Positions 20,993-30,597 of a stretch of DNA of 64,000 nucleotides are shown here, one piece after another. The position numbers were made by a program, and so were the translations under genes. The stretch's first letter is position 1, and each line of letters begins with the position of its first letter. Source of the DNA: Blattamonas nauphoetae (lineage: Eukaryota > Preaxostyla > Oxymonadida); contig JARBJD010000236.1 in the NCBI GenBank assembly GCA_033064195.1, positions 1-64,000 of the forward strand, read 5' to 3'. The notes under the pieces are model-generated. The model saw only the letters and a program-made list of their open reading frames with translations. It was not told the origin of the DNA and did no database searches.

Positions 20993-22184
20993 GACGCAGT
21001 CTAATGATCCGTCAACCTTAGTTCAATCAGACGAACTATATTCTTCTAATTCCAACGCAGATCTTATTAAAGCTGTAACGACACAAATTATCAATTCCAT
21101 TCCGCAGCTCATCACACAACACCAAACTCAGTCAAATGTTCGTCCGATCGAAACAAATTCGGACAACATGTCAGACATTGTCCATGATCTGCTTGCTCAG
21201 GCTCATTCACTGGAATCAATTGTGAAGCGGAAGCGTTCCACGCCGTCTAGAAGCACTCGAAGCTTTGGAAAGCGAAGCTCAAAAAGTCGATCAATCAGCG
21301 GGCGCGGTCAAAATAAACGCCGAAAAGCCCATCGTTCGTACATTGAGAGCAGCAACGAGGATACCTCAGATTCATATACGTCATCTGATCAGACATCGGA
21401 GACTTCTTCCTCAGAATCCGGAATTGAACTATTAAAAGAGATGCTGCGCAAGAAAAAGAATCGATCTATCAAGAGAAGCAAGAAGAAAGGAAGAAACCAT
21501 AGAGATTCTAGCTCATCCACACCATCGTCGAGCGATCATGGACGCCACTTCCAAAGAGGGATCAACAGCAGACGGAGGCAGGAAAAACTCAAAAAGACTT
21601 TGTTCAAGGATTTAAAGAGACAGGAACCATCGTTTGGAAAGGATTGGCTGGAGGTTGTTCTGCCAAATCAGCAACGTGATTTAACGAACGCACACACCTC
21701 ACATATCAAGAATGTCTTGGAAATCCCAACAGAAATAGCCCCAAACAGTGCTATCCAATCTCATCCGCAGAAAATACAGGACCAGGCCCTGATGACGGCC
21801 ACCCAATCCATTTTCTCTTCAATTGGACATATGGCAGAAGTGTACGACATGGTTTTACATGGAGAATCACCTAAACATATCCTACCAATGGTATCGAAAG
21901 GAATTTTAAATGCAGCAGATGCGGCAGCATGCACACACAAGGGGAGGTACGTGACACCGTCCAACTCTGATAAAGTGGCCTCATCTCTCGGACTCACTCG
22001 ACCTGTTTTGATATCCAACGATCTCCTTACTCCTCCTAACTCGTCTCAAACGTTTCAACAACCAAGTCAGTCATTTCACCCTCAACAAAACGATCAGGGT
22101 TCTTTCTCTCAACGAGGGGGGTCAGCCCGCCTCCCGACCCAACCCAAGGGGCAATACAACAAATACTACCGCAGACGACAATAA
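20961..22184 (+). CDS. Gag-like protein of DIRS-1
   Basis: A 407-residue protein, first in the element. It is serine- and arginine/lysine-rich in the middle (about residues 85-215) and glutamine-rich at the end, with no enzyme motif. Position and composition fit the gag-like first frame of DIRS elements, which is thought to bind the RNA. Confidence 0.6.
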   Translation: MSKQWVPDPIMTQSNDPSTLVQSDELYSSNSNADLIKAVTTQIINSIPQLITQHQTQSNVRPIETNSDNMSDIVHDLLAQAHSLESIVKRKRSTPSRSTRSFGKRSSKSRSISGRGQNKRRKAHRSYIESSNEDTSDSYTSSDQTSETSSSESGIELLKEMLRKKKNRSIKRSKKKGRNHRDSSSSTPSSSDHGRHFQRGINSRRRQEKLKKTLFKDLKRQEPSFGKDWLEVVLPNQQRDLTNAHTSHIKNVLEIPTEIAPNSAIQSHPQKIQDQALMTATQSIFSSIGHMAEVYDMVLHGESPKHILPMVSKGILNAADAAACTHKGRYVTPSNSDKVASSLGLTRPVLISNDLLTPPNSSQTFQQPSQSFHPQQNDQGSFSQRGGSARLPTQPKGQYNKYYRRRQ

Positions 22185-22228
22185 TACAATCATCCGATCT
22201 GCCTGTTCCGGAAAGGCTGCTGAATTCT

Positions 22229-24160
22229 TTGACAAAATGGGAGGAGATAGGCGGAAAGGAGAGAGTACTGGCGGGAGCGATGTGGGAATGGATCAGCCCG
22301 CAATCTCCACAGATATTACAGGCACTCCCCTGGAGTCTTCCTTTCCATGGGAACCAGGAGGAGACCAAAGCTTACAAGAACCTCCTGGACGAAGAATTGA
22401 AGACAGGCGTGGTGACTCCAGTGTCACGAACGGAAGTCGGACTCTCCCTCCACACCTTCCTGGTTCCGAAGCCAGGAGGGAAGTGGAGGAAGATCTTGAA
22501 TGCTACCCCTCTAAACGGCGAGCTGAAGGTGGAGCATTTCAAGATGGAAGATGTCACGACCGCGGTTCAGTATATCTCCGGTGGAGAGTGGATGACAACA
22601 ATAGATGTCAAGAATGCATATCAGCATGTGCTTGTTCCTCCAAGCCTCAGGAAGTATCTCTGCTTCGAATTCGAGAAACAGTTTTATCAATACGTGGGAA
22701 TGCCGTTCGGGTTGTCGACTGCACCGCGAACGTTCACGAAGATTATGCGTTGTGCTGTGAAGCATCTCCGCCACGTTCTCCAGATACCGATCATCTTCTA
22801 TCTAGACGACATTCTCATCATCTCGTCATCTCTGGAGTCAGCAAAGATCAATACGGCAAGAACGATGGAAACTCTGACAGACTTGGGTTTTCAGATCGCT
22901 GTCAACAAGTGTCAGACAGTCCCGTCTCAATCAATCGAGTTCCTCGGATGGAACATCGACTCTCTGACACAGTCACTATCGATCACCTCGTCGCGACAAT
23001 CCAAACTCCTGCATCAGCTACAGATGACCAAGGCAATCATTCTTCATCAACAAACAATCAGAGTGAGGGACTTGGCAGCCCTGATCGGTCGTCTCAACTT
23101 CCTTCGAGCTGTTATTCCTTCAGCAAGTCTCAATCTACAGAAACTGAATCAGTGGAAGGATATGAGCGTGAGACAGGGAGGATGGGGATCGAAAGTGCAA
23201 CTCAATCGACAACACCTGGGAGAGTTGAACTTCTGGACGTCAGCGATTCAACGAAATGTTCCTCACTCCTTCCGACAGATCACACCGACAGCATCTCTGA
23301 CCACAGATGCGAGCCCATGGGGTTGGGGGTGTGTGCTAACCATTGGAGAAGAGACGACTCACATACACGGAGTCTGGACAGAACAGCAGAAGGTTCAGAC
23401 GTCAAATTGGAAAGAAACGGCAGCTATTCGTTTCTCAATTATCAAGGCGACATCGCTCCTCAAGCGGATGCAAGTGCAGGCAATCTCGGTTCTCAGCGAC
23501 AACACAACTGCAGTCCAGAACGTGAAGAGGCAGAGGGCGACTCCAACTCTTGCTCAAATCACAAAACAGACTCTGAAGACGATAGAAGAAAGCGGAATGA
23601 TGCTCGCGGATATTCAGTACATTCCGGGACGATTGAATTCGACAGCAGATGCCTTGTCCAGACTCCATCCTCAGGCGGAGTACATGCTGTCACCTCTGGC
23701 GTTAAGATTGTTGAAAGACCGATGGTCTTACGTTCCGCTGATCGATCTGTTCGCCACAGGTCAGAACAGACAATGTCCCAAATACTTCTCGCTGAGACCG
23801 GAAGAGCACTCAACTGGCGTGAACGCCCTCGTCGTCAATTGGACAGGGATGATTCAACCTCTCTGTCATCCTCCGATTCTCCTCATTCCACGAGTTCTGA
23901 AGAAGCTGAGGGAGGAACCAGTGAAGAAGGGAGTCCTCATCACTCCAGACTGGATCAATCAAACATGGTCTCCTCTTCTCCATCTGATCGAGGTGGACAG
24001 CATCATCCTCGGACCATACTCTACGATGACCGTGAGCACGGATCCGACAGCGGAAGCGAGCCTCCCCCCAGGGATGGTCCGAGCATCTCTGTTGGGGGAG
24101 CGAACATTGAGGGCAGAGACTTCTTCAGAAGTCTTTGTGAAGAAGGAAGAATCCCAATGA
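22229..24160 (+). CDS. Reverse transcriptase / RNase H of DIRS-1
   Basis: A 643-residue frame with reverse transcriptase motifs: TIDVKNAYQH, GMPFGLSTAPRTF and the catalytic FYLDD box. After these comes an RNase H domain (TTDASPWGWG; later LSDNTTAV and TADALSR). The order matches DIRS-type polymerases, and the enzyme copies the element's RNA into DNA. It overlaps a second long frame in another phase, a feature the DIRS family is known for. Confidence 0.88.
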   Translation: MTKWEEIGGKERVLAGAMWEWISPQSPQILQALPWSLPFHGNQEETKAYKNLLDEELKTGVVTPVSRTEVGLSLHTFLVPKPGGKWRKILNATPLNGELKVEHFKMEDVTTAVQYISGGEWMTTIDVKNAYQHVLVPPSLRKYLCFEFEKQFYQYVGMPFGLSTAPRTFTKIMRCAVKHLRHVLQIPIIFYLDDILIISSSLESAKINTARTMETLTDLGFQIAVNKCQTVPSQSIEFLGWNIDSLTQSLSITSSRQSKLLHQLQMTKAIILHQQTIRVRDLAALIGRLNFLRAVIPSASLNLQKLNQWKDMSVRQGGWGSKVQLNRQHLGELNFWTSAIQRNVPHSFRQITPTASLTTDASPWGWGCVLTIGEETTHIHGVWTEQQKVQTSNWKETAAIRFSIIKATSLLKRMQVQAISVLSDNTTAVQNVKRQRATPTLAQITKQTLKTIEESGMMLADIQYIPGRLNSTADALSRLHPQAEYMLSPLALRLLKDRWSYVPLIDLFATGQNRQCPKYFSLRPEEHSTGVNALVVNWTGMIQPLCHPPILLIPRVLKKLREEPVKKGVLITPDWINQTWSPLLHLIEVDSIILGPYSTMTVSTDPTAEASLPPGMVRASLLGERTLRAETSSEVFVKKEESQ

Positions 24161-25179
24161 ATGTCCAGAGGGTGGAAGAGAACAGATACAAACACAAGGG
24201 CCCATGGATGCGGGCTTGGAAACTCTTTAAACAGTTCTGCACAAAGTTCAATCACTCCGTGTCCTGCATTATTTCTCAATCAACCAATATTGAACAGATA
24301 CTTTGCAGCTTCGTCGCAGATCTTGCAGATCAGTTCCCTCCCCCTCATCAGCTCCCACACACAGCCATCGTCAAGGTTGTCAAGTCACTTGGTCTTTTTC
24401 ATCCGACACTTCACAGCGATCGATCACACCTTGCCTCGTTCAGACATGTTCTCGCCAAGAGCCATCCAAAGTCCAAATCGAAGAGGCATTACCATGTGAT
24501 GTGGAGCATAGATCTTCTCCTCGACTGGGCACGGAGAACAATGGAAACCGCTCTCGGAGATCAAGACCTTCATCAAACAAGGACGTTGTCTCTCCTACTC
24601 GCTTCGACGTGTTGCCGCCGTGAGGAGATCGTGAATCTTCGATGGCGAGATATTGCTTTCTATGAAACGTCAACATTCATCCCAACGTCTTATGCCACCA
24701 TTTCAATCCGATCAAAACAAAACCAGGTCGAGGATGAGATCAGATTTGTGCGGGATGAAGGAGAAGAATCATTCTCGGCATTCAGAGCGCTTCGAACACA
24801 CAAAATAAACTGTGAGCGAGTCGGACATGCTTCGACAGGAGTAGACTTTGATGATGAAAAGGTATGGATTGATTTCAGCAGAGGCTGCGCTCTAAAGATG
24901 CCAGCCATCGCCGCAATACTCAAGGGTGTTTTGAGAGAGATTGGTGTTCCTGACTCCTATGGGCCATACACCATAAAGCACGCTGCGGTGAGCCACCTCA
25001 GGCGAGTGGCCAAGATCCCACTTGAAATCGTGAATAGTCATGTCGGCTGGTCTCCAGCTTCATCAATTGCTGACACGTTCTACTCAGCACCAGTGCTGCT
25101 AGGAACTGAAGCACCCAAGCTCGCCGGCAGTTGGTGGCTGCCCTTACGGGAAAATGACAATCACGCCACATCGAATTAG
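22237..25179 (+). CDS. Tyrosine recombinase frame of DIRS-1
   Basis: The recombinase domain occupies about 24190-25179. Visible motifs are the first catalytic arginine region (CCRREEIVNLRW), the HxxR box (HAAVSHLRR) and the final His/Trp...Tyr region (NSHVGWSPASSIADTFY). This enzyme inserts the circular DNA copy, so no target duplication forms. The frame is also open upstream across the reverse transcriptase, overlapping it by about 1.9 kb. How the two are expressed in DIRS elements is not settled. Confidence 0.8.
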   Translation: MGGDRRKGESTGGSDVGMDQPAISTDITGTPLESSFPWEPGGDQSLQEPPGRRIEDRRGDSSVTNGSRTLPPHLPGSEARREVEEDLECYPSKRRAEGGAFQDGRCHDRGSVYLRWRVDDNNRCQECISACACSSKPQEVSLLRIRETVLSIRGNAVRVVDCTANVHEDYALCCEASPPRSPDTDHLLSRRHSHHLVISGVSKDQYGKNDGNSDRLGFSDRCQQVSDSPVSINRVPRMEHRLSDTVTIDHLVATIQTPASATDDQGNHSSSTNNQSEGLGSPDRSSQLPSSCYSFSKSQSTETESVEGYERETGRMGIESATQSTTPGRVELLDVSDSTKCSSLLPTDHTDSISDHRCEPMGLGVCANHWRRDDSHTRSLDRTAEGSDVKLERNGSYSFLNYQGDIAPQADASAGNLGSQRQHNCSPEREEAEGDSNSCSNHKTDSEDDRRKRNDARGYSVHSGTIEFDSRCLVQTPSSGGVHAVTSGVKIVERPMVLRSADRSVRHRSEQTMSQILLAETGRALNWRERPRRQLDRDDSTSLSSSDSPHSTSSEEAEGGTSEEGSPHHSRLDQSNMVSSSPSDRGGQHHPRTILYDDREHGSDSGSEPPPRDGPSISVGGANIEGRDFFRSLCEEGRIPMNVQRVEENRYKHKGPWMRAWKLFKQFCTKFNHSVSCIISQSTNIEQILCSFVADLADQFPPPHQLPHTAIVKVVKSLGLFHPTLHSDRSHLASFRHVLAKSHPKSKSKRHYHVMWSIDLLLDWARRTMETALGDQDLHQTRTLSLLLASTCCRREEIVNLRWRDIAFYETSTFIPTSYATISIRSKQNQVEDEIRFVRDEGEESFSAFRALRTHKINCERVGHASTGVDFDDEKVWIDFSRGCALKMPAIAAILKGVLREIGVPDSYGPYTIKHAAVSHLRRVAKIPLEIVNSHVGWSPASSIADTFYSAPVLLGTEAPKLAGSWWLPLRENDNHATSN

Positions 25180-25265
25180 CTGTACAGAAGTTGGAACACA
25201 CACAGAACTCTTTTCTTTTTCATTTCTCTTTTCCTACTCTCTTCCTTTTAGGTCCCATTCAACTC

Positions 25266-25342
25266 TCACTTGTTGAAGAGCACTGGTTTGGTGAAGGATT
25301 GAGTGGAAGGAAATCCTAATGAACCAAACCAGTGCTCTTCAA
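25266..25342. repeat. Internal complementary region of DIRS-1
   Basis: This stretch carries the inverse of the left end (to 25314) joined directly to the inverse of the right end. It is the guide sequence DIRS elements use to circularise their DNA. Confidence 0.85.
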
Positions 25343-25646
25343 TTTTGAACGCAGCCACACAACTGGGGCTCGTTCTTGGGACTTTTGTTTTTCGTCGCAA
25401 GGGCGACTCTGAATAAAACCTTTTGGTTCTTTTACACTTCAATAGTCACTTTTGACCTCTCGTTTGTCCAGTTTTTGTTCCTCGTTGAGGATTTCTGGAC
25501 GAGGGACTACGTTCTCTCTTATTTTGCTCTTCAACTGCCCCCACTTGGGCAAACCAACATGTCCCAATAATTTTGAAAAAATCCATCCGTTTCACAGTGA
25601 TAACCGAAATGAAAATCTCAATAATGTGTTAAGGATACCATTGAAC

Positions 25647-27170
25647 TTATAATACTCCATCTCTGAGCATCTTTTCGTACTCCTCACGGCTTAATGGTGT
25701 TCTCAGAGGGACCTTTTCTCCTTGGTTGCTCTTTTTTGAGCTTGTGGTTTCGCTTTTGTCTTCATATTGTTCAAGATCCACATCAATCAGATATAGTTCC
25801 GTCGTATTCCGAGGTTTGGGAGTCCTCTTCCATCTGGGTTCAGCTTTCTCCGACGGTATTTTTGTGGATCTCGATCTTTTGATTGGAATGATCGGTTCGT
25901 CCTTAAATTCATTGTCATCACCAACCTGAAGGATAAAAACAATTAGAGGCACACCATGGTTCGATTATCTCCTTCTGGCTTTCGTTTACACGATCCTTGT
26001 GTGAAATCCTGAAATCGTTCCGTCCATCTCTGTATCTTCTGAGGAGAAGTTGCATGTCTCTTCGCAAGGAGTTGTTCATGCCATCTTTTCACTTCAAAAG
26101 TATGAACTACCTTCATATATTGATATTTCAGCTCAATCCATTCGTTTTCATCAATGGAGGCAGATGTACTTGCAAAGAGATGTTTGTCTGTGATTCTGAA
26201 AGAGAGGTATTTTGATACCCCATCAAACTCGATCTGTGGAACCTCGCCGGGGAAGGTTGGCGAGAAATGGATGTACTCAATGTGCCGAGTCTTACGTTTT
26301 TCATTCTCGATCCTAAAGTAATTCACGAAGTCAGAGATTGTGGAAAGGGTCGAATCTGGTGGATATTCTTTCAAGGTGCGAACCATGGAGCCAAATTCAG
26401 CGTCACAGATATTTTTCCCATGGTGTTCGTAGTAGAAGTGGACAACGGTTGACACTGACTGATCCAGAGTTGGTATATCTGAAAGGATGTAGCAGAGCAG
26501 CTGTTTGTTTTTGAAATGGTGGCCGCAGTCGGAAACAAAATTGATTTTGTGGGCTCGATCAAAGTGAGATTTCTCCATAAGGACCTCCAAAGCCTCGATC
26601 ACAAATGCAGCGTTGTGATTCAGAATCTCGGAAATGAAATGAAAGACTCGTTTGTCTTCTTTTCCTTGTTCATCCTTTGTAAACACAACCATTCCAAGAT
26701 CCGTAAGTTGTTGCTTGTGGAACCAATCCTGCTGAGATTCGTCACCGCCAATGGGAACTTTCCAGTTCTCTTTAAAGTCAGCAATAATCAGGAATTCCCC
26801 TTGAACGAGGTTTGCTTGTATTTCCTTTATCGCTCTCCTTTGATCCTCAGCTCCCACCAGATGACGTTCCAATGCTAGAATCTCAGTCATGATCTCTTCC
26901 TTTTTTGTCTCATTATCCTCTTCTAGATGCTTAAACTCTTTCTGGGCTTCATTCAACCTCATGCAGTCTGGACACACATCAGTTCTCTTTTTAGGGTACT
27001 TGATCCCTCTTGTTAGGTCACAGAATGTATTGTATGACATTTTGATGGCTGTTTCTTGAACCATTTTTTGTCACAATACCGATTTGATCTTTGTTAAGAC
27101 CCTCCCGTGCATCCATGATTCGACATTCTTGGTCGGTTGCGTCTGGCTTGTGCAGCTTTCTGTGGAATTG
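25647..27170 (-). pseudogene. Transposase of DNA transposon A, C-terminal part
   Basis: The long frame (25943-27064) has a CPDC zinc-knuckle region, then acidic motifs typical of a DDE nuclease: IADFKENW, FVSDCGHHFKN and HHGKNICDAEFG. A 29-nt intron (GTGTGCCTC...CCTTCAG, about 25925-25953) joins it to a last exon ending at 25647. Just upstream the protein-like segment MDAREGLNKDQIGIVTKNG lies in a neighbouring phase, so one frame change is probable near 27060. The superfamily is not certain; the HGK...CDxxFG motif is known from uncharacterised transposase-like proteins. Confidence 0.65.
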
Positions 27171-27195
27171 TCAAGTATGAATGATCGAAATAATA

Positions 27196-27375
27196 GTGGC
27201 GTCACCAATCGGTGTCCTGTCACCAATTGGTGCTTTTCTCTCATTTGATAAAGAATGTGGTGAATATGAACTGGGTGAAGTGATAGAGTTAAAAAAGTCC
27301 TCCTTCCTGAGAAAAAGACGAAATACTGGTTGGCTGCTCACATGGTGGGTCAGATCAACTTTGAAGTCAAAATGA
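27196..27375 (+). repeat. Left TIR of transposon B
   Basis: Identical, inverted, to 30418-30597. Confidence 0.9.
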
Positions 27376-28127
27376 GGTCGGATTAGAGGTTATACACGAG
27401 TACGATGGTTCATTCTGTGAATAAACCTATATATGTCTGAGTAATGGCATAATTCCAAGATGATGAAGTGAAAATAGTTAAAATGGGAAGATGATCTCCT
27501 CCGTCCTCCCCCCCTTCGCGAGCGGAAATGTCGTCTTCTCCTGTTGTCAGATGATCGTTCATTCTCTCTCACAGATCTGACGCGCCTCCTGCTGTTGACG
27601 GCCTCTGTTTCGCAACCTCTTCAGCATCGCCTGGGCCTGCCCTTCGAGAGCGTTTGTGCCGTCGTGTTGTCATCTCCCTGTCCATTCCTTCCTCTTGTGG
27701 AGCGAGGTGGTCGTGGTGAAGCCGGGCGAAGAACGAGCTTCTTCCGCGAGACAGTCTTCAGTGCGCGCTTCAGAGCAGCAGCTGCCTCCTCGACAGCACC
27801 CGATCGAGCGAAGTGGGGAGAAGGGAGGCGTGGAGGGAGAGCAGTGTGAGAGTGTCTTGGAACGTGATGATGATTCCTGGCAAGGCTGAGAGTTGAATGT
27901 GACCGCCTGCACTTTTGAACGAAGAGACAAGGTGGAAGAGACAGGAGCTTTTAGACAGGGATTCTGAGCGAGAAAGAAAATAGAGAAGAGAGGAACGATG
28001 AAAAGGGGAGAGGAACAGACAGAGATTGGCCATGTCTGCTATGATGGCTAGACAGTATCCATCCGTCCCGCTCGTCGAGCAGCAACACTGTGAGCCGCAC
28101 ATTCGGCTCCTCAACCTTCGATTGATG

Positions 28128-28962
28128 TTAATTCTTCTTGTTGTAGGTGGTGGTGAGTGGGACAGCATCAGGTGGAGAGAAGAATTTTGAAGTCACAGCT
28201 GGATGGCTTTCTGTGCTGGCTGGGGAAGCGAAGCTGAGGTTAGATGAAACGACGTTGCGGAGCTCAGATTCGCGTGGGATGGTCGGCTGGTCATAGACGA
28301 GCAGAGCCTGCAGTCCGATGAGGATCAGGCACGCCATGATCTGCAGCCAGTCCATGTCCTTGAAGACGCGGAGGCGGATGGAGGACTCCTTCAGATCGAC
28401 GAGGTTGAGGTAGAGGACAGCAGCGGTTGCGTTGATCACCCCGCAGTACATCGTGCGGATGAAGAAGTTGGAGGTGAAGATGTTCTTTTTGGTGTTGCGA
28501 GGGGGCTGGTTTGGAATGCACGAAGTGATGAGAAGACACAGCATTTGTGAGATGTTTGTGCCGAGTGTGTAGTGGATGGCTCGCTTGATGGACGTGGACA
28601 CCTTTCGGCCTTCTTCCACAGCTGTGCCGGTGATTCCCACCGCAATCCCGACGTGAGTTTGTTTGGAGAGCTCTGACAATGCGGATCTTGTCGGCAAGAG
28701 TTGCACGTGCGTAGATGTGAGTGCTGTCGACAGACACAGACAGTTCTTCGTCGTTCAACTCCGCCAGCTCCTGTGAAGTTGTGACTTTATGCGGGTTGAG
28801 GCTGAGAAGCGCTCCGATGGCAGCAGCAGGCCCACAATCTTGTTGAAGTTTGTCGGAGTCACGTGACTGGCGTTGTTGGCATTGTCGGGGTATGCGACGA
28901 GTGCGTGCTTTCCTCCTTCGAATAGGGGATGATACGAGTTGTATTTTCACGAGATCATCCAA
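28128..28962 (-). pseudogene. P-type ATPase fragment carried by transposon B
   Basis: Two overlapping minus-strand frames hold consecutive pieces of a P-type cation-pump ATPase. One (28291-28962) has the hinge stretch SVDSTHIYARATLADKIRIV, matching the conserved FARTSPxxKLxIV region. The other (28128-28706) has VGIAVGITGTAVEEGRKVST and a membrane region, matching the part after the hinge aspartates. The frame changes between them and the TGDGxND motif is not clear, so it is broken. Hydrophobic frames at 28974-29228 and 29493-29705 might be further membrane pieces. It is probably a captured host fragment. Confidence 0.6.
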
Positions 28963-30417
28963 GAGTGAACTTCCTAAAACTCGGTTGGCACGTCGTTCAT
29001 CGCTCCTATATGCGTGGGCAACTGATCCATGTCTGCAATGTGGTTCAGAAACGATCTGTCAGCTGTCGTCACAACTAAAGTGTTGTTGATTATGCTGTCG
29101 AAGAAGGCAGTGGCGACAGAAATGACGACATACTCCCACACTTCGTTCTTGACGGGGCTATGAAACACCGTCTTCATCAAGTTGGTGATCTTGTGACAGT
29201 AACTCGTGTATGAGGAACGACGGTTCAATGATGAGAAAATGGCAACCAGAGATTACTGTCGTTCCCACATCGCCGATGCGGCAACGAATCCGGTAATTCC
29301 GATGAAATGTTCAGCTAAGATGAGGAGGTAGATTTCTTTGATGTTCCCACTCTTCCTCGTTCTAGTGGGCTTTCGTCAACACGTAATCTGCATCTCTGCC
29401 CTCGCTGTCGCTGTGCACGGACAGACGGTACACATTCATCATAACCAGCTACACGCACGTCAGCACCGGGTGCTCTCGATATCCCTCACTTATCATCTCG
29501 TCCTTCTGCTCTCCGACAGAAGATGTATGTAGTCGAAGAGCATAGTCAGGCCTCCACAGAACACGGTGATGACAAACAGGTGGGTGCTCGCTGAACACTT
29601 CGGCGTCGTCTTTCCCTTCTCCCTCTTCTGTATCTTGATGCATAAGTTGCTCAACATTGATAGACAGTCATTCATCAATCTTTGGTTTTCTGGTTCGCTC
29701 TGCATTAGTCGTCGGTGATGATCTGTCGATGGAGGGTGAGATGAATGATCTAGCTGGTTTTCATCCTCAATTTTGTACCAATCTCACCCGACTTGATGGA
29801 TGAGGAACCCGAGTCCAATGATGAGGCTTCAGCTTTCATGATTTGTGAACCGGTTCTCTTTCCGTTCGTAATGTTGAGGAGGTGCATGCAATTTGCCGTC
29901 TTGAGGTTTAACATGTCGGATATTCCAAAGTAGTATCTTCAGCGTGCAAGTTGGAGGATAGAGGGCTGATATTAGTGAGAGAATCTCAAATCAGAAACTT
30001 GAAGTGGTCAAGCTCGTGATCAGTAGAATCCACACAACAGAACGAAAAAGACTGCCTGTGCTGTATTTGTTGCTATCACCGTTGGTCATGCCGTCCATAA
30101 CCATCGCGCTGTTCAGATCGCGGATGATCTTCGCCGAAGTGGAATTGTTCAAAATTATCGGAGAGACGAGTGGACGTGAGAAAAATGGTGAGAAGTTGCT
30201 GTAGGAGACAAGGGGGGAATGAATGGTTTGGTTTCTGAGCACATTGTACGCTGAGAACAGAACTTTCGTTTAATTTTGCAGAAGGATCGAACCCTTTGTT
30301 CGAAAAGCTGATTTATAGACTGGAATTGTGACGAAAATAGGGTAAAATTATCAGAGAAAACAAGTGAAAATGAGGGATAGAATCAGAATTAAGTCATGTA
30401 CACCACATTCACGTCGT

Positions 30418-30597
30418 TCATTTTGACTTCAAAGTTGATCTGACCCACCATGTGAGCAGCCAACCAGTATTTCGTCTTTTTCTCAGGAAGGAGGACTTTT
30501 TTAACTCTATCACTTCACCCAGTTCATATTCACCACATTCTTTATCAAATGAGAGAAAAGCACCAATTGGTGACAGGACACCGATTGGTGACGCCAC
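30418..30597 (-). repeat. Right TIR of transposon B
   Basis: Identical, inverted, to 27196-27375. Confidence 0.9.

Larger units (their letters stand above)
27196..30597. mobile_element. DNA transposon B, non-autonomous, perfect 180-bp TIRs, TA duplication
   Basis: Two inverted arms (27196 to about 27375 and about 30418-30597) are identical by eye over about 180 bases. Flanking TA dinucleotides (27194-27195, 30598-30599) suggest a Tc1/mariner-type mechanism. The outer end GTGGCGTCACC is followed by CACCAATCGGTG and the 12-bp palindrome CACCAATTGGTG. No transposase is found inside. The interior instead carries pieces of a P-type ATPase. It interrupts the transposase of element A. Confidence 0.88.

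Noticed and set aside
23343-23813. Opposite-strand and third-phase frames across the DIRS-1 reverse transcriptase
   Set aside because: They lie fully within the two supported frames and have no domain-like composition; they are shadows.
27544-27849. GC-richer frames in transposon B that might be a gene
   Set aside because: Three phases on both strands are open together with arginine/serine-rich sequence and no domain; it is a compositional effect.
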